DNA of 64,000 nt, taken from Gemmatimonas sp. (lineage in GTDB: Bacteria; Gemmatimonadota; Gemmatimonadetes; Gemmatimonadales; Gemmatimonadaceae). How positions within the stretch are numbered: position 1 is the stretch's first letter; each line of letters starts with the position of its first letter. Position numbers and translations under genes: made by a program. The stretch is from the NCBI RefSeq assembly GCF_021298855.1, contig NZ_JAJTHI010000020.1, positions 1-64,000 of the forward strand, given 5' to 3'. Under the pieces are notes generated by a model, which had not been told where the DNA came from, searched no databases, and saw nothing but the letters and a program-made list of their open reading frames with translations. Shown one piece after another: positions 54,684 through 62,589 of this stretch.

Positions 54684-56417
54684 TCAGCCCAATTCGGCGC
54701 GGAGACGGCGTCGCAGCAGCACCTCGGCCTCGCGGGCGGTGCTGCAGGCCATCGCCGCCATGGCCGCGTCGGCGGCAACGTCGGCGCGTACGCCACGAAT
54801 GATGCGTTTCACGTCGGCCACGGCCCGCGGGGCGACGCTGAGTTGACGCAGCCCGAGCCCCAGCAGGGCAAAGACGGCGAGCGGCTGTGACGCCATCTCC
54901 CCACACACACAGACGTCGATGCCATGAGCCGCCCCGGTAGCCTGGACCTGCGCCATGAGGCGCAGCACCGCCGGGTGAAAGGGCGTGTAGCGGGGCGCCA
55001 GGTTGGCGTTCCCCCGGTCGACGGCGAGCATGTACTGCACCAGGTCATTCGACCCGATGCTGAAGAAGTCCACGTCGCGGACCAGGGTGTCGCAGGCCAC
55101 GGCGGCGGCCGGCGTCTCGATCATTACCCCCAGCGGCACATCATCGCGAAACGGGACGCGGCGCGCCGCCAGCTCCTCGACGCATTCGCTGATGAGCTGC
55201 CGTGTTTCCCGCACTTCGTCCACGGTGACGACCAGCGGCAGCATGATGCGCAGGTCGCCGTGCACGGCGGCTCGCAGGAGTGCCCGCAGCTGCACCTTGA
55301 ACAGCTCACTCTCGTCGAGGCACATCCGGATGGCGCGCCAGCCAAGAAACGGATTGGCCTCATGCGGAAAGCCACCCACCGGCAACTTGTCGCCGCCCAC
55401 GTCGTAGGTGCGAATGACGGTGGTGCCTCCGCCGAACGCGAGCACGACCTTCCGGTAGGCGCGGTACTGTTCCTCCTCGTCGGGCATGCTGGCACGCCCC
55501 ACCACCAGGAACTCGGTGCGCATGAGTCCCACCCCCTCGGCACCGCTGTCGGCTCCGGCCTCGGCCTCCTCGGGGATATCGACATTGGCGCGCACGACGA
55601 GGCGCACGCCGTCACGCGTGACCGGCTCGCTCATGGCGAGTTCGCGCAGGACGTCGGCGCGCCCCTCCTCTTCGGCCACGCGCTGCCGCGCCTCCTCCAC
55701 TTCATGGTCGGTGGGGGCGATGACCAGCGTCCCCTCCGTGCCATCGAGGATGGCCACCTCACCGCCCTGGAGGACGGACAGCGCCTGTCGCAACCCGACC
55801 ACGGCGGGCAGGCCGAGCGACCGCGCGAGGATGGCCACGTGCGCGGTGGCGGTACCGGCCTCGGTGGCAATGGCCACGATGCACTCCCGATCGAGCTGCA
55901 TCGTGAGGGATGGCGTGAGGTCGTGCGTGACGAGGATGGTGTTGCTGCCGCGCGGCACATCGACCGGGTCGTGGTCGGGCAGATCGAGCAGCAGCGACAG
56001 CACCCGGATGTGCACGTCGGTCAAGTCGCCCACCTTCTCGCGCAGCATGGGCGCGCTCGAGCGCGCGAAATGCTGCCGCCATTCGAGGAGGACGATATCG
56101 AACGCCTTCTCCGCGCCGAGATTCTGACGGATGAGCGCGATCGTGCTCCTGATCAGCTCCCCATCGTCGAGAATGGAGAGTTGCACATCGAAGATGGCGG
56201 CCTCCTCCGGCCCCGCCTGGGCTTCGGTGCGGGCGCGCAGGTGACGCAGGCGCTCACGCGCCCGCTCGACGGCCGCGTGGAAGCGGGCGATCTCCTGGTC
56301 GATATCGCCGTCCTCGATGACCCGATGACGAACCTCCGGGACCTCCCAGCGCAGCAGGTGCACCGGACCCACGACGATCCCCGGCGACGCGGGGATGCCG
56401 CGGAGGACCGAGAGCAT
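54684..56417 (-). CDS. ptsI: Phosphoenolpyruvate-protein phosphotransferase (PTS enzyme I)
   Basis: Takes phosphate from PEP and passes it to HPr. It has 577 residues. The N-terminal domain holds the active His193 (GTATAHVAILARSLGLPAVVG), and the C-terminal PEP-binding barrel has GVGLMRTEFLVVGRASMPDE, MLPLVVTVDEVRE, IETPAAAV and FFSIGSNDLVQYMLAVDRGN with CVCGEMAS. All catalytic residues expected for EI are present. The start follows the ptsH stop directly (TGAATG). It ends the hpf-hprK-PTS run. Confidence 0.96.
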   Translation of the reverse strand: MLSVLRGIPASPGIVVGPVHLLRWEVPEVRHRVIEDGDIDQEIARFHAAVERARERLRHLRARTEAQAGPEEAAIFDVQLSILDDGELIRSTIALIRQNLGAEKAFDIVLLEWRQHFARSSAPMLREKVGDLTDVHIRVLSLLLDLPDHDPVDVPRGSNTILVTHDLTPSLTMQLDRECIVAIATEAGTATAHVAILARSLGLPAVVGLRQALSVLQGGEVAILDGTEGTLVIAPTDHEVEEARQRVAEEEGRADVLRELAMSEPVTRDGVRLVVRANVDIPEEAEAGADSGAEGVGLMRTEFLVVGRASMPDEEEQYRAYRKVVLAFGGGTTVIRTYDVGGDKLPVGGFPHEANPFLGWRAIRMCLDESELFKVQLRALLRAAVHGDLRIMLPLVVTVDEVRETRQLISECVEELAARRVPFRDDVPLGVMIETPAAAVACDTLVRDVDFFSIGSNDLVQYMLAVDRGNANLAPRYTPFHPAVLRLMAQVQATGAAHGIDVCVCGEMASQPLAVFALLGLGLRQLSVAPRAVADVKRIIRGVRADVAADAAMAAMACSTAREAEVLLRRRLRAELG

Positions 56418-56684
56418 TCAGCTCTCTCCGAACCGGGCGGCGACCAGCGCCGACAGGGCGTCGAGGGCGTCGTCGGCGTCGGGGCCGGTCGCCTTGAGCG
56501 TAATGGTGGCACCATACTCGGCGGCCAGCATCATGACCCCCATGATACTCTTGCCGTTCACCTCGAGGTCATCACGCGAAATGGTGATGTCGCACTTGAA
56601 CTTCGAGGCCGCCTTCACCATTTCGGCCGCGGGGCGCGCGTGCAACCCATGCTTGTTCACGATTTGGACAGATCGTTCAGCCAT
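56418..56684 (-). CDS. ptsH: Phosphocarrier protein HPr
   Basis: An 88-residue carrier between EI and the EIIs. Active His15 lies in KHGLHARPAAEM, and the regulatory Ser46 lies in VNGKSIMGVMML, the site for HPr kinase. Both residues are conserved, and hprK is in the same run, so dual phosphorylation is expected. The start overlaps the EIID stop by one base (TGATG). The frame is open further upstream but that part is within the EIID gene. Confidence 0.97.
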   Translation of the reverse strand: MAERSVQIVNKHGLHARPAAEMVKAASKFKCDITISRDDLEVNGKSIMGVMMLAAEYGATITLKATGPDADDALDALSALVAARFGES

Positions 56685-57517
56685 CAACGGACCACCGAGT
56701 AAAGGACGAAGGCCGCGAGCAGGAGCAGGACAACGCGCCACCCCTCGGCACGGCCCTGCAGTCGCACGAGGAGTACGGCCAGCACGGGAGTGGCCACCGC
56801 CACCCCCATTGGAATGGGCGACAGTGGTTCCTGACCACCGATGGCCCGATGCACCGCCAGGGGCAGCGCCATACCGCCGAGCACTGCGGATACCCGTCCA
56901 ATGTAGCGTGGTCCGTGCTGGAGCACCGGGTGCCCCATGGCGGTAGCCACGCGCAGGCCGTGTTTCCAGCCTGCACGCAGCCCCCAATCACGTAGTCCCA
57001 GGTGCCCGACGTTGTACAGCACAAGGAAACCGAGGATGACGGCCGGCGGGGACCAACCGAACCCGAAGAGCAGGAGCGCCACGAGGGAACAGGCGGGCAG
57101 CCATGCCGCCCACACGAGGCGGTCACCGAGGCTGCCCAGCGGGCCGCACAGCGCGGTACGGAAACGTTCGATGCGGGCGGGCGGTACCTGCTCGAGTTCG
57201 GCACGCGCCAGTGCGCCCACGGCCAGGGAGGCGAGGTACGGATGCGCGTTGAAGTACACGGCTTGGCGAGCGAGCGCCTCGCGGTAGGGCCGCCCGTCGA
57301 TCCCGCCGGGCAGCCGGCGCAGCGCCGGCTCCACGCAGAATCCCATGCCGTTCCCCACGAGGATTTCGTAGTTCCACGACCCCTGGATGGCCAGGCAGCG
57401 CAGCAGCATGGAGGCCCGGAGCGATGCCGGCAACTCCGCGAGCGGCTGCGTGGCAGGGACGGGCATGCTCACCGTGTCGGTACGCAGCGCGGGGTTGTCG
57501 AGTCCTGTCTCAGGCAC
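56684..57517 (-). CDS. PTS mannose/sorbose-family EIID component
   Basis: A 277-residue membrane protein. It has the EIID start region LRASMLLRCLAIQGSWNYEI, followed by GFCVEPALRRLPGG, FNAHPYLASLAVGALARAEL, RTALCGPLGSLGDRLVWAAW and several C-terminal helices. With EIIC it forms the sugar channel of mannose-class permeases. I use the GTG at 57517, which overlaps EIIC by 8 nt; an ATG at 57466 would give a start closer to typical EIID. The sugar specificity cannot be read. Confidence 0.9.
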   Translation of the reverse strand: MPETGLDNPALRTDTVSMPVPATQPLAELPASLRASMLLRCLAIQGSWNYEILVGNGMGFCVEPALRRLPGGIDGRPYREALARQAVYFNAHPYLASLAVGALARAELEQVPPARIERFRTALCGPLGSLGDRLVWAAWLPACSLVALLLFGFGWSPPAVILGFLVLYNVGHLGLRDWGLRAGWKHGLRVATAMGHPVLQHGPRYIGRVSAVLGGMALPLAVHRAIGGQEPLSPIPMGVAVATPVLAVLLVRLQGRAEGWRVVLLLLAAFVLYSVVR

Positions 57518-58220
57518 GGGCCACCACCAGGAGCGTGCCCACCGCCAGCGAGGCCACGAAGAGACGCCGAGTGCCGGAAATGGCGTGGAAGTCCTTCCAT
57601 ACCGCGGCCGCGGCCACCGCAGCCACGGCGGTGACCACGATGGCGCGGGACACGTCCTCACCGACCGTCCAGCGGGCGTTCACCAGCACGGCCAGTGGCC
57701 GCGCGGCGAGGAACATGAGCGCCCCCAGCAGGGCCCCACGGGCGAGATCGACGGTCATGCCGAAGACCTGCAGCCCCACCACGGTCTTGCGGGACCCGCT
57801 GGCCAGCTGATCGAGACGGGGCCGGGCGAATGCGGCAATGAGCTGGCGCTGCTTCACCATGCTCCAGCCGCCTACCCAGCCGGCCACGATGCCCACGAGC
57901 ACGGCCACCGCGAAGGCGCCCACGTCGGGGAAGGAGGAACGCGTGGCGCCCACCGAGGCCACGGCACCGGCCACCACCGAGGCCGTGCCCCATTCGGGGT
58001 ACCGCGAGGCGCCGACCGGAAGCGACTCGAGTGCCAGGCACTCGAGCGCCGTGCCGCACACGAGTCCCGCCTCGGGCGCCCCCAGAAACGCGCCGCCCAG
58101 CGTGGCCCCCACAATGGGCCGGGAGATCATCGCCTGCGGAAAGCTGACCACGTCGAGTCCCACCACGGCGGCCAGCAGGGCGAGTGGGATGACATCGATC
58201 AGGACGGCGAACCACTCCAT
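57510..58220 (-). CDS. PTS mannose/sorbose-family EIIC component
   Basis: A 236-residue integral membrane protein with about seven helices (LIDVIPLALLAAVVGLDVVS, VVAGAVASVGATRSSFPDVG and AFAVAVLVGIVAGWVGGWSM among them). The family pattern is visible in MISRPIVGATLGGAFLGAPEAGLVCGTALECLAL, where mannose-class EIIC proteins read similarly. It lies between EIIB (1-nt overlap, TGATG) and EIID. Members of this class in non-sugar-eating bacteria may serve regulation rather than bulk uptake. Confidence 0.88.
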   Translation of the reverse strand: MEWFAVLIDVIPLALLAAVVGLDVVSFPQAMISRPIVGATLGGAFLGAPEAGLVCGTALECLALESLPVGASRYPEWGTASVVAGAVASVGATRSSFPDVGAFAVAVLVGIVAGWVGGWSMVKQRQLIAAFARPRLDQLASGSRKTVVGLQVFGMTVDLARGALLGALMFLAARPLAVLVNARWTVGEDVSRAIVVTAVAAVAAAAVWKDFHAISGTRRLFVASLAVGTLLVVARA

Positions 58221-58714
58221 CAGGCGCCGGCGGTGGAGGTCAGCAACTCGGCGAGTGGCACGGGGCGAGCCGACGGTACATCCTGGGCGGTGACGTCGAC
58301 GCCCTGCGCCTCGATGGCCCGCAGTCCCTGCTCCTCGGCCGCGGTAAGAAAAACATAGCGCAGCCGTCCGGTGCGACCGGGCGAGTGATGCACGCCCCCC
58401 ACGTTCACTGCCCGGATGGCGCCACGCGCCGCGGCGACCAGACGCTCCATGGTGCCGATATCGCCCACCAGCAGCACGCCGGGCTCGCTCCGTTGGGCAT
58501 AGGTGGCGAGCTGCGCCGCCGCCTCATCGACGCCGTGAAAGAAGACCTGCATTTCCGGTGGAACGCCCATGCGGTAGAGCTCCTGCTCCCACTCGCTCGC
58601 CGCCACATCGTCGTCCACGAGCACGATGAAGCGCAGTTCCAGCGGTTGTCCCCACCCCACGACCACCTGGCCGTGGATGAGACGATCGTCGATACGATAA
58701 AGCGCGATGGGCAT
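58220..58714 (-). CDS. PTS mannose/sorbose-family EIIB component
   Basis: A 164-residue cytosolic subunit. Active His14 lies in YRIDDRLIHGQVVVGW, the class signature. The rest fits the EIIB fold (LRFIVLVDDDVAASEWEQEL, VNVGGVHHSPGRTGRLRYVF, where the usual motif is NIGGM). It takes phosphate from EIIA and passes it to sugar on EIICD. It begins 24 nt after EIIA. Confidence 0.92.
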   Translation of the reverse strand: MPIALYRIDDRLIHGQVVVGWGQPLELRFIVLVDDDVAASEWEQELYRMGVPPEMQVFFHGVDEAAAQLATYAQRSEPGVLLVGDIGTMERLVAAARGAIRAVNVGGVHHSPGRTGRLRYVFLTAAEEQGLRAIEAQGVDVTAQDVPSARPVPLAELLTSTAGA

Positions 58715-58738
58715 GCGATGGGGAAAACGGGGGCGCCG

Positions 58739-59152
58739 TCAGGCGCCGTGCACTGGTACGCCGTGCGCGGTCATGGACGCGCGCCCGCGATCGAGCGCCC
58801 CCTGCACCGCCTGGAGCGGATCGGCCTCATCCTGCATGGCGAAATCGAGGAGCAGCGAGAGGTTGATGCCGGTGACCAGCAGCACTCCGGGGCGCTCGCG
58901 AATCATGCGGCGCACGGCCATGGTGCAGCTGCCGGCCGGCAGGTCGGTGAAGATCACGCGCGCCCCCGTCTCGTCCAGGGCACGCGCCAGCGCGCCCTGA
59001 ATGTCATCGAGGCAGAGGCCAGTGTTGGAGATCGCCAAGAACTGTCCGCCGCGCCCGGTGATCTGATCGACCGCCGAGATGATGCCGCTGGCAAAGGTGC
59101 CATGCCCGGCCACCACCCCCCGCACGGGGACGGTCCGCTGCGTATCCGTCAC
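58739..59152 (-). CDS. PTS mannose-family EIIA component
   Basis: A 137-residue cytosolic subunit. Active His17 lies in VVAGHGTFASGIISAVDQITG. Further family segments are RVIFTDLPAGSCTMAVRRMI (where sugar-type EIIA has DLFGGSP) and VTGINLSLLLDFAM. The GTG start overlaps the hprK stop by one base. It takes phosphate from HPr-His15. It is a stand-alone EIIA, as in regulatory mannose-type systems. Confidence 0.9.
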   Translation of the reverse strand: MTDTQRTVPVRGVVAGHGTFASGIISAVDQITGRGGQFLAISNTGLCLDDIQGALARALDETGARVIFTDLPAGSCTMAVRRMIRERPGVLLVTGINLSLLLDFAMQDEADPLQAVQGALDRGRASMTAHGVPVHGA

Positions 59153-60126
59153 TACTCGTCATCCTCCTGCAAGTATCGCTGCACGTCCGACTGTCGGCGC
59201 ATCTGGCCGATGAGGCGTTCGTTGAAGGCGGTCGCGGTGTCGTATCCGCGATAATAGCGCAGGAGATGGTTCATGGCGATCACCTCGGCAATCACCGTGA
59301 TGTTCTTCCCCGGGTTGAGGTGCACGGTGATCTTGGGGATCTCCACGCCGAGGATGTCGATCGTCTGCACGTCGAGCCCGGTGCGATCCACCTGGGCGTC
59401 GGCGTCCCATTCCTCGAGGACGACGACGACCTCGAGGCGCTTCTGCTGGCGAACGGCGTGAATGCCGAAGATGGCGGGAATGTCGAGCAGCCCCACGCCG
59501 CGGATTTCCATGAAGTGCCGCTGCAGCTCGTGTCCCTTGCCGATGAGCACGTCGTTGCCTCGGCGCGAGACGAACACGAGGTCGTCGGCCACGAGCCGGT
59601 GGCCCCGTTCGACGAGATCGAGCACGCACTCCGACTTGCCGATGCCACTCTTGCCGGTGAAGAAGAGCCCCACGCCGTACACGTCGGCGAGTGACCCGTG
59701 CATGGTGGTGGTGGGCGCGAACTGGTCGGCGAGGAACGGCTTGATGAGCCGATAGAACTCGGCCGTCTTGAGGCGCGAGCGCAGCATCGTCACACCGGCC
59801 TCGTCGGCCAGCCGCATGAGCGGCTCGGGCGGCTCGAGGGCCTTCGTGATGAAGGCGCACGGGATGGGGAACCCGAAGAACTGTTCGAGATTGACGGCGC
59901 GCTGGGCGGCGTCGATCGACTGCAGGTAGGTGATCTCGGTTTCGCCGAGCACCTGGATGCGCTGGTACGGAAACCGGTTGATGTATCCGGCGAGGACGAG
60001 CCCCGGGCTGGACGCCTCGGGGCTCGTGATCTCACGATCGAGACCGGTGGCCGGGCCGAGCAGCTCCAGTTCGAGCACATCCTTCATGCGCTCGTAGAGC
60101 GTGCCGACGGTCAGGCGTCGTGTCAC
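59152..60126 (-). CDS. hprK: HPr kinase/phosphorylase
   Basis: Phosphorylates and dephosphorylates Ser46 of HPr. It has 324 residues from the GTG at 60126, which overlaps hpf as GTGA. Motifs are MHGSLADVYGVGLFFTG with catalytic His143, Walker A GKSGIGKSE (158-166), DDLVF (acid residues), and the family signature EIRGVGLLDIPAIFG (207-221). The N-terminal domain (residues 1-125) is also typical. The gene lies between hpf and EIIA, an order shared with many Gram-negative hprK loci. Confidence 0.96.
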   Translation of the reverse strand: MTRRLTVGTLYERMKDVLELELLGPATGLDREITSPEASSPGLVLAGYINRFPYQRIQVLGETEITYLQSIDAAQRAVNLEQFFGFPIPCAFITKALEPPEPLMRLADEAGVTMLRSRLKTAEFYRLIKPFLADQFAPTTTMHGSLADVYGVGLFFTGKSGIGKSECVLDLVERGHRLVADDLVFVSRRGNDVLIGKGHELQRHFMEIRGVGLLDIPAIFGIHAVRQQKRLEVVVVLEEWDADAQVDRTGLDVQTIDILGVEIPKITVHLNPGKNITVIAEVIAMNHLLRYYRGYDTATAFNERLIGQMRRQSDVQRYLQEDDE

Positions 60127-60434
60127 CCGGTACGATCCCCGTCGCGGGGCACGCGGCGCGAGCGCCGGACGCGGGCCACCTGGCTCTCGAGTCGATGGAC
60201 GGCGGTGGAGAGTGCCGGTGCAAAGGCATGCGCATCGGCGACGGCGAAGAGTTCTCGATGTCGGGATCCGCGGAGCACGATTTCGACGCGACGCGTGGGC
60301 CCATCGCCCACGAATCGCACGATGGCGTTGGCGACATTGTGCAGTCGCGTCGCAATGCGGCGGATGGCCGTTTCGGCCTGGGTGCGAAGTGTCTCGGACA
60401 CTTCGGCATGGTGCGCGTGCAGGATGATCTCCAT
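60123..60434 (-). CDS. hpf: Ribosome hibernation-promoting factor, short form (HPF/YfiA family)
   Basis: A 103-residue protein that binds the 30S decoding region and stops translation in slow growth. It starts MEIILHAHHAEVSETLRTQA and continues RRVEIVLRGSRHRELFAVADAHAFAPALSTAVHRLESQVAR, close to the ribosome-associated sigma-54 modulation family; the basic C-terminus RRSRRVPRD follows. The long-form C-terminal dimerisation domain is absent, so 100S formation would need another factor. It overlaps the glycosyltransferase stop by one base (TGATG). Confidence 0.9.
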   Translation of the reverse strand: MEIILHAHHAEVSETLRTQAETAIRRIATRLHNVANAIVRFVGDGPTRRVEIVLRGSRHRELFAVADAHAFAPALSTAVHRLESQVARVRRSRRVPRDGDRTG

Positions 60435-61582
60435 CAGCGACCTTCCTCCCTTCCCACCACCTCGCGGAGGTGGGCTTCGGTCTCCTTCGCGGCGTTCGCC
60501 CAGGTGAACCCCTCGGCGAAGCGTCGTGCATTGGCCCCCAGGCGTTCGACGAGCGTCCGCTCGCCGCTGAGGCGCCGCATGCAGGCAGCCATCGCGGTCA
60601 CGTCGCCGTGGGGCACGAGAAATCCGGTCTCGTCGTGCTTCACGGACTCGCGGATGCCCGGGGAGTTCGACGCAATCACCGGGGTGCCGCTCGCAGCCGC
60701 TTCCAGGTTCGTGATTCCCCATCCCTCCTTTGGTGAAGCGAAAACGGTGGCCCACGCCCGTCGCAGCAGGGCACACTTCTCAGTCTCGTCAATCCGGCCA
60801 AGAAACCGTACCCGTGACGCCACGCCCAAGGTCCCCGCCATGCGCTCGAGTTCCGGGCGGAATTCGCCGGCGCCAGCCACTTCGAGGGTGGCATCGGGCA
60901 CGCCACACGCGGCGAAGGCCCGCAACACGAGATCTACGCCCTTATACTTCTTCAGGCGACCCAGATACGCAAATACGGGCTGAGCCGCTCGACAGGAGGG
61001 ATCGGGCGTGTAATGGACGCTATCGATCCCCGGAAAAATGACGCGAATGCGCTCGGCGGCGATACCGCGCTGCACGAGGTCATCCTTGGTGCTCTGGCTG
61101 ATGGCCTCGAAATCGCGTCCCCGGTAGAACCACGGGAGCGGCTTCTCGGAGAGCCAGACGGCGGTCGCCAACGGCGCCGACAGTTCCTGGAAGGCGGTGC
61201 CACCAAAGAGATGCGGCACGAGGGCGACCAGCCGCGGAACCCGCCAGGTGGGGGTAAACAGCGGCACCTTGTTGATGTCTTCCACCAGGACATCGAAGCC
61301 GCGGTCGGCGAGGTGCGTATGCCAGTGCCGCCGCGCCAGAAAGGGGAACGTCTGTCGCGTTCCCACGCGGTGCACCTCGATGCCATCAAGCGTGGCGCGT
61401 GGCGGACAACCGGGCCAGCCACCGCAGAGCAACACCACCTCATGGCCCCACTCGGCCAGCCGTCCGAAGATCTCGTGCAGATGAATCTCCGCCCCACCAG
61501 CGAGCGGATTGTCGCGACACTGCCAGTTCACGACGGCAATGCGCAGGCGTTCCGACCCACCGGGGTTGCTGCCAGCGCTCAC
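60434..61582 (-). CDS. GT4 family glycosyltransferase
   Basis: A 382-residue GT-B fold enzyme of CAZy family GT4 type. The N-terminal acceptor half starts LRIAVVNWQCRDNPLAGGAE. The donor half has VFAYLGRLKKYKGVDLVLRA, GAGEFRPELERMAGTLGV and the E-x7-E site SPKEGWGITNLEAAASGTPVIASNSPGIRE. Donor and acceptor are unknown. The GTG start makes a GTGA overlap with nusB. Its place between nusB and hpf does not show a pathway. Confidence 0.85.
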   Translation of the reverse strand: MSAGSNPGGSERLRIAVVNWQCRDNPLAGGAEIHLHEIFGRLAEWGHEVVLLCGGWPGCPPRATLDGIEVHRVGTRQTFPFLARRHWHTHLADRGFDVLVEDINKVPLFTPTWRVPRLVALVPHLFGGTAFQELSAPLATAVWLSEKPLPWFYRGRDFEAISQSTKDDLVQRGIAAERIRVIFPGIDSVHYTPDPSCRAAQPVFAYLGRLKKYKGVDLVLRAFAACGVPDATLEVAGAGEFRPELERMAGTLGVASRVRFLGRIDETEKCALLRRAWATVFASPKEGWGITNLEAAASGTPVIASNSPGIRESVKHDETGFLVPHGDVTAMAACMRRLSGERTLVERLGANARRFAEGFTWANAAKETEAHLREVVGREEGR

Positions 61583-62091
61583 AGCTTGCCGAGCTTGCGC
61601 GCGTACGCGTCGAGCACGCCGTTCACGAAGCGGGCGCTGCGTTCGGTGCCATAGCGTTCCGCCAGATGCACCGCTTCCTGCAGCACGACCTTCACCGGCG
61701 CCTCATCGCGCGCCAGCTCGGCGGCGGCGAGCCGCAACACCGCCCGTTCGATGGCGCCCAACCGTTCCAGCCGCCAGTTGTTGGTGACCTCACCGAGGGC
61801 GACGTCGAGTTGCTCGCCGCGGTCGGCCACCGTGGCCACCAGGCGCGAGGCAAACGCGCGTTCGTCGGGGGCCACGGCGAGGTCATCGAAGACCGTCGTG
61901 GCGATGCGCCGCAGTTGCGTCTGGTCGCGCAGGTCGGCCGCGTACAGCGCCTGCAGCGCCCGCGCCCGTCCCCGGGTCTCCACCCGTTCGGTCTTGCTGG
62001 TGGCCTTTCCGCGAGCGCGCCGCCCCTTCGCGGGGAGCAACGGTTCCTGCGTTGGTCCATCCCAGAACTCATCGTCGCGGAGCGTGCTCAT
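61579..62091 (-). CDS. nusB: Transcription antitermination factor NusB
   Basis: A 170-residue RNA-binding protein that joins NusE/S10 in rRNA antitermination. The first 35 residues are charged and family-atypical. The core starts TRGRARALQALYAADLR, then WRLERLGAIERAVLRLAAAEL and VVLQEAVHLAERYGTERSARFVNGVLD, the main NusB signature. It overlaps ribH by ATGA (62088-62091); ribH-nusB adjacency is common in bacteria. Confidence 0.96.
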   Translation of the reverse strand: MSTLRDDEFWDGPTQEPLLPAKGRRARGKATSKTERVETRGRARALQALYAADLRDQTQLRRIATTVFDDLAVAPDERAFASRLVATVADRGEQLDVALGEVTNNWRLERLGAIERAVLRLAAAELARDEAPVKVVLQEAVHLAERYGTERSARFVNGVLDAYARKLGKL

Positions 62092-62582
62092 GCGTCCTCC
62101 TCACCGAACGACTCGTCGGGGAACGCCCGGTCGAACAGGTCGAGCACTTCGAGTGCGGCCAGCGCCGCATCTTCCCCCTTGTTGCCATGGGCGCCACCGG
62201 CCCGGGCCTCGGCCTGTGCCATGGTGTCGGTGGTGAGCAGTCCGAGGGTGACCGGCACCTCGAAGTCGCGAGATGCGTCCATGAGGCCGCGCGACGCTTC
62301 CCCCGCCACGAAGTCGAAGTGCGGGGTGTCGCCGCGCACCACGGCGCCAACGACCACGGCCGCATCGTACTTTCCGGTGGCGAGTGCGCGCCGTACGGCC
62401 GTGGGCAGCTCCCACGCCCCCGGCACCCAGAGCACGTCGATATCGTCGAAGGCGACGCCACGTGCGGCAAGAGTGCTCACGGCCCCCTCGGCAAGGGGTA
62501 CCGTGATGCTTTCGTTGAAGCGACTGGCAACGACCACGATGCGCCGTCCTTCGCCGCGCGGCTCTCCGGTGAATTCAGCCAC
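62088..62582 (-). CDS. ribH: 6,7-dimethyl-8-ribityllumazine synthase
   Basis: Penultimate riboflavin step; makes lumazine from the ribityl-pyrimidinedione and dihydroxybutanone phosphate. It has 164 residues from the GTG at 62582, which lies 7 nt after ribBA. Motifs are VVVASRFNESIT, LWVPGAWELPTAVRRAL, VVGAVVRGDTPHFDFVAGEASRG and GLLTTDTMAQAEAR, with catalytic His in TPHFDF. An alternative GTG at 62651 would overlap ribBA by 62 nt and is unlikely. The acidic tail FDRAFPDESFGEEDA is normal in character. Confidence 0.94.
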   Translation of the reverse strand: MAEFTGEPRGEGRRIVVVASRFNESITVPLAEGAVSTLAARGVAFDDIDVLWVPGAWELPTAVRRALATGKYDAAVVVGAVVRGDTPHFDFVAGEASRGLMDASRDFEVPVTLGLLTTDTMAQAEARAGGAHGNKGEDAALAALEVLDLFDRAFPDESFGEEDA

Positions 62583-62589
62583 GGTGATC

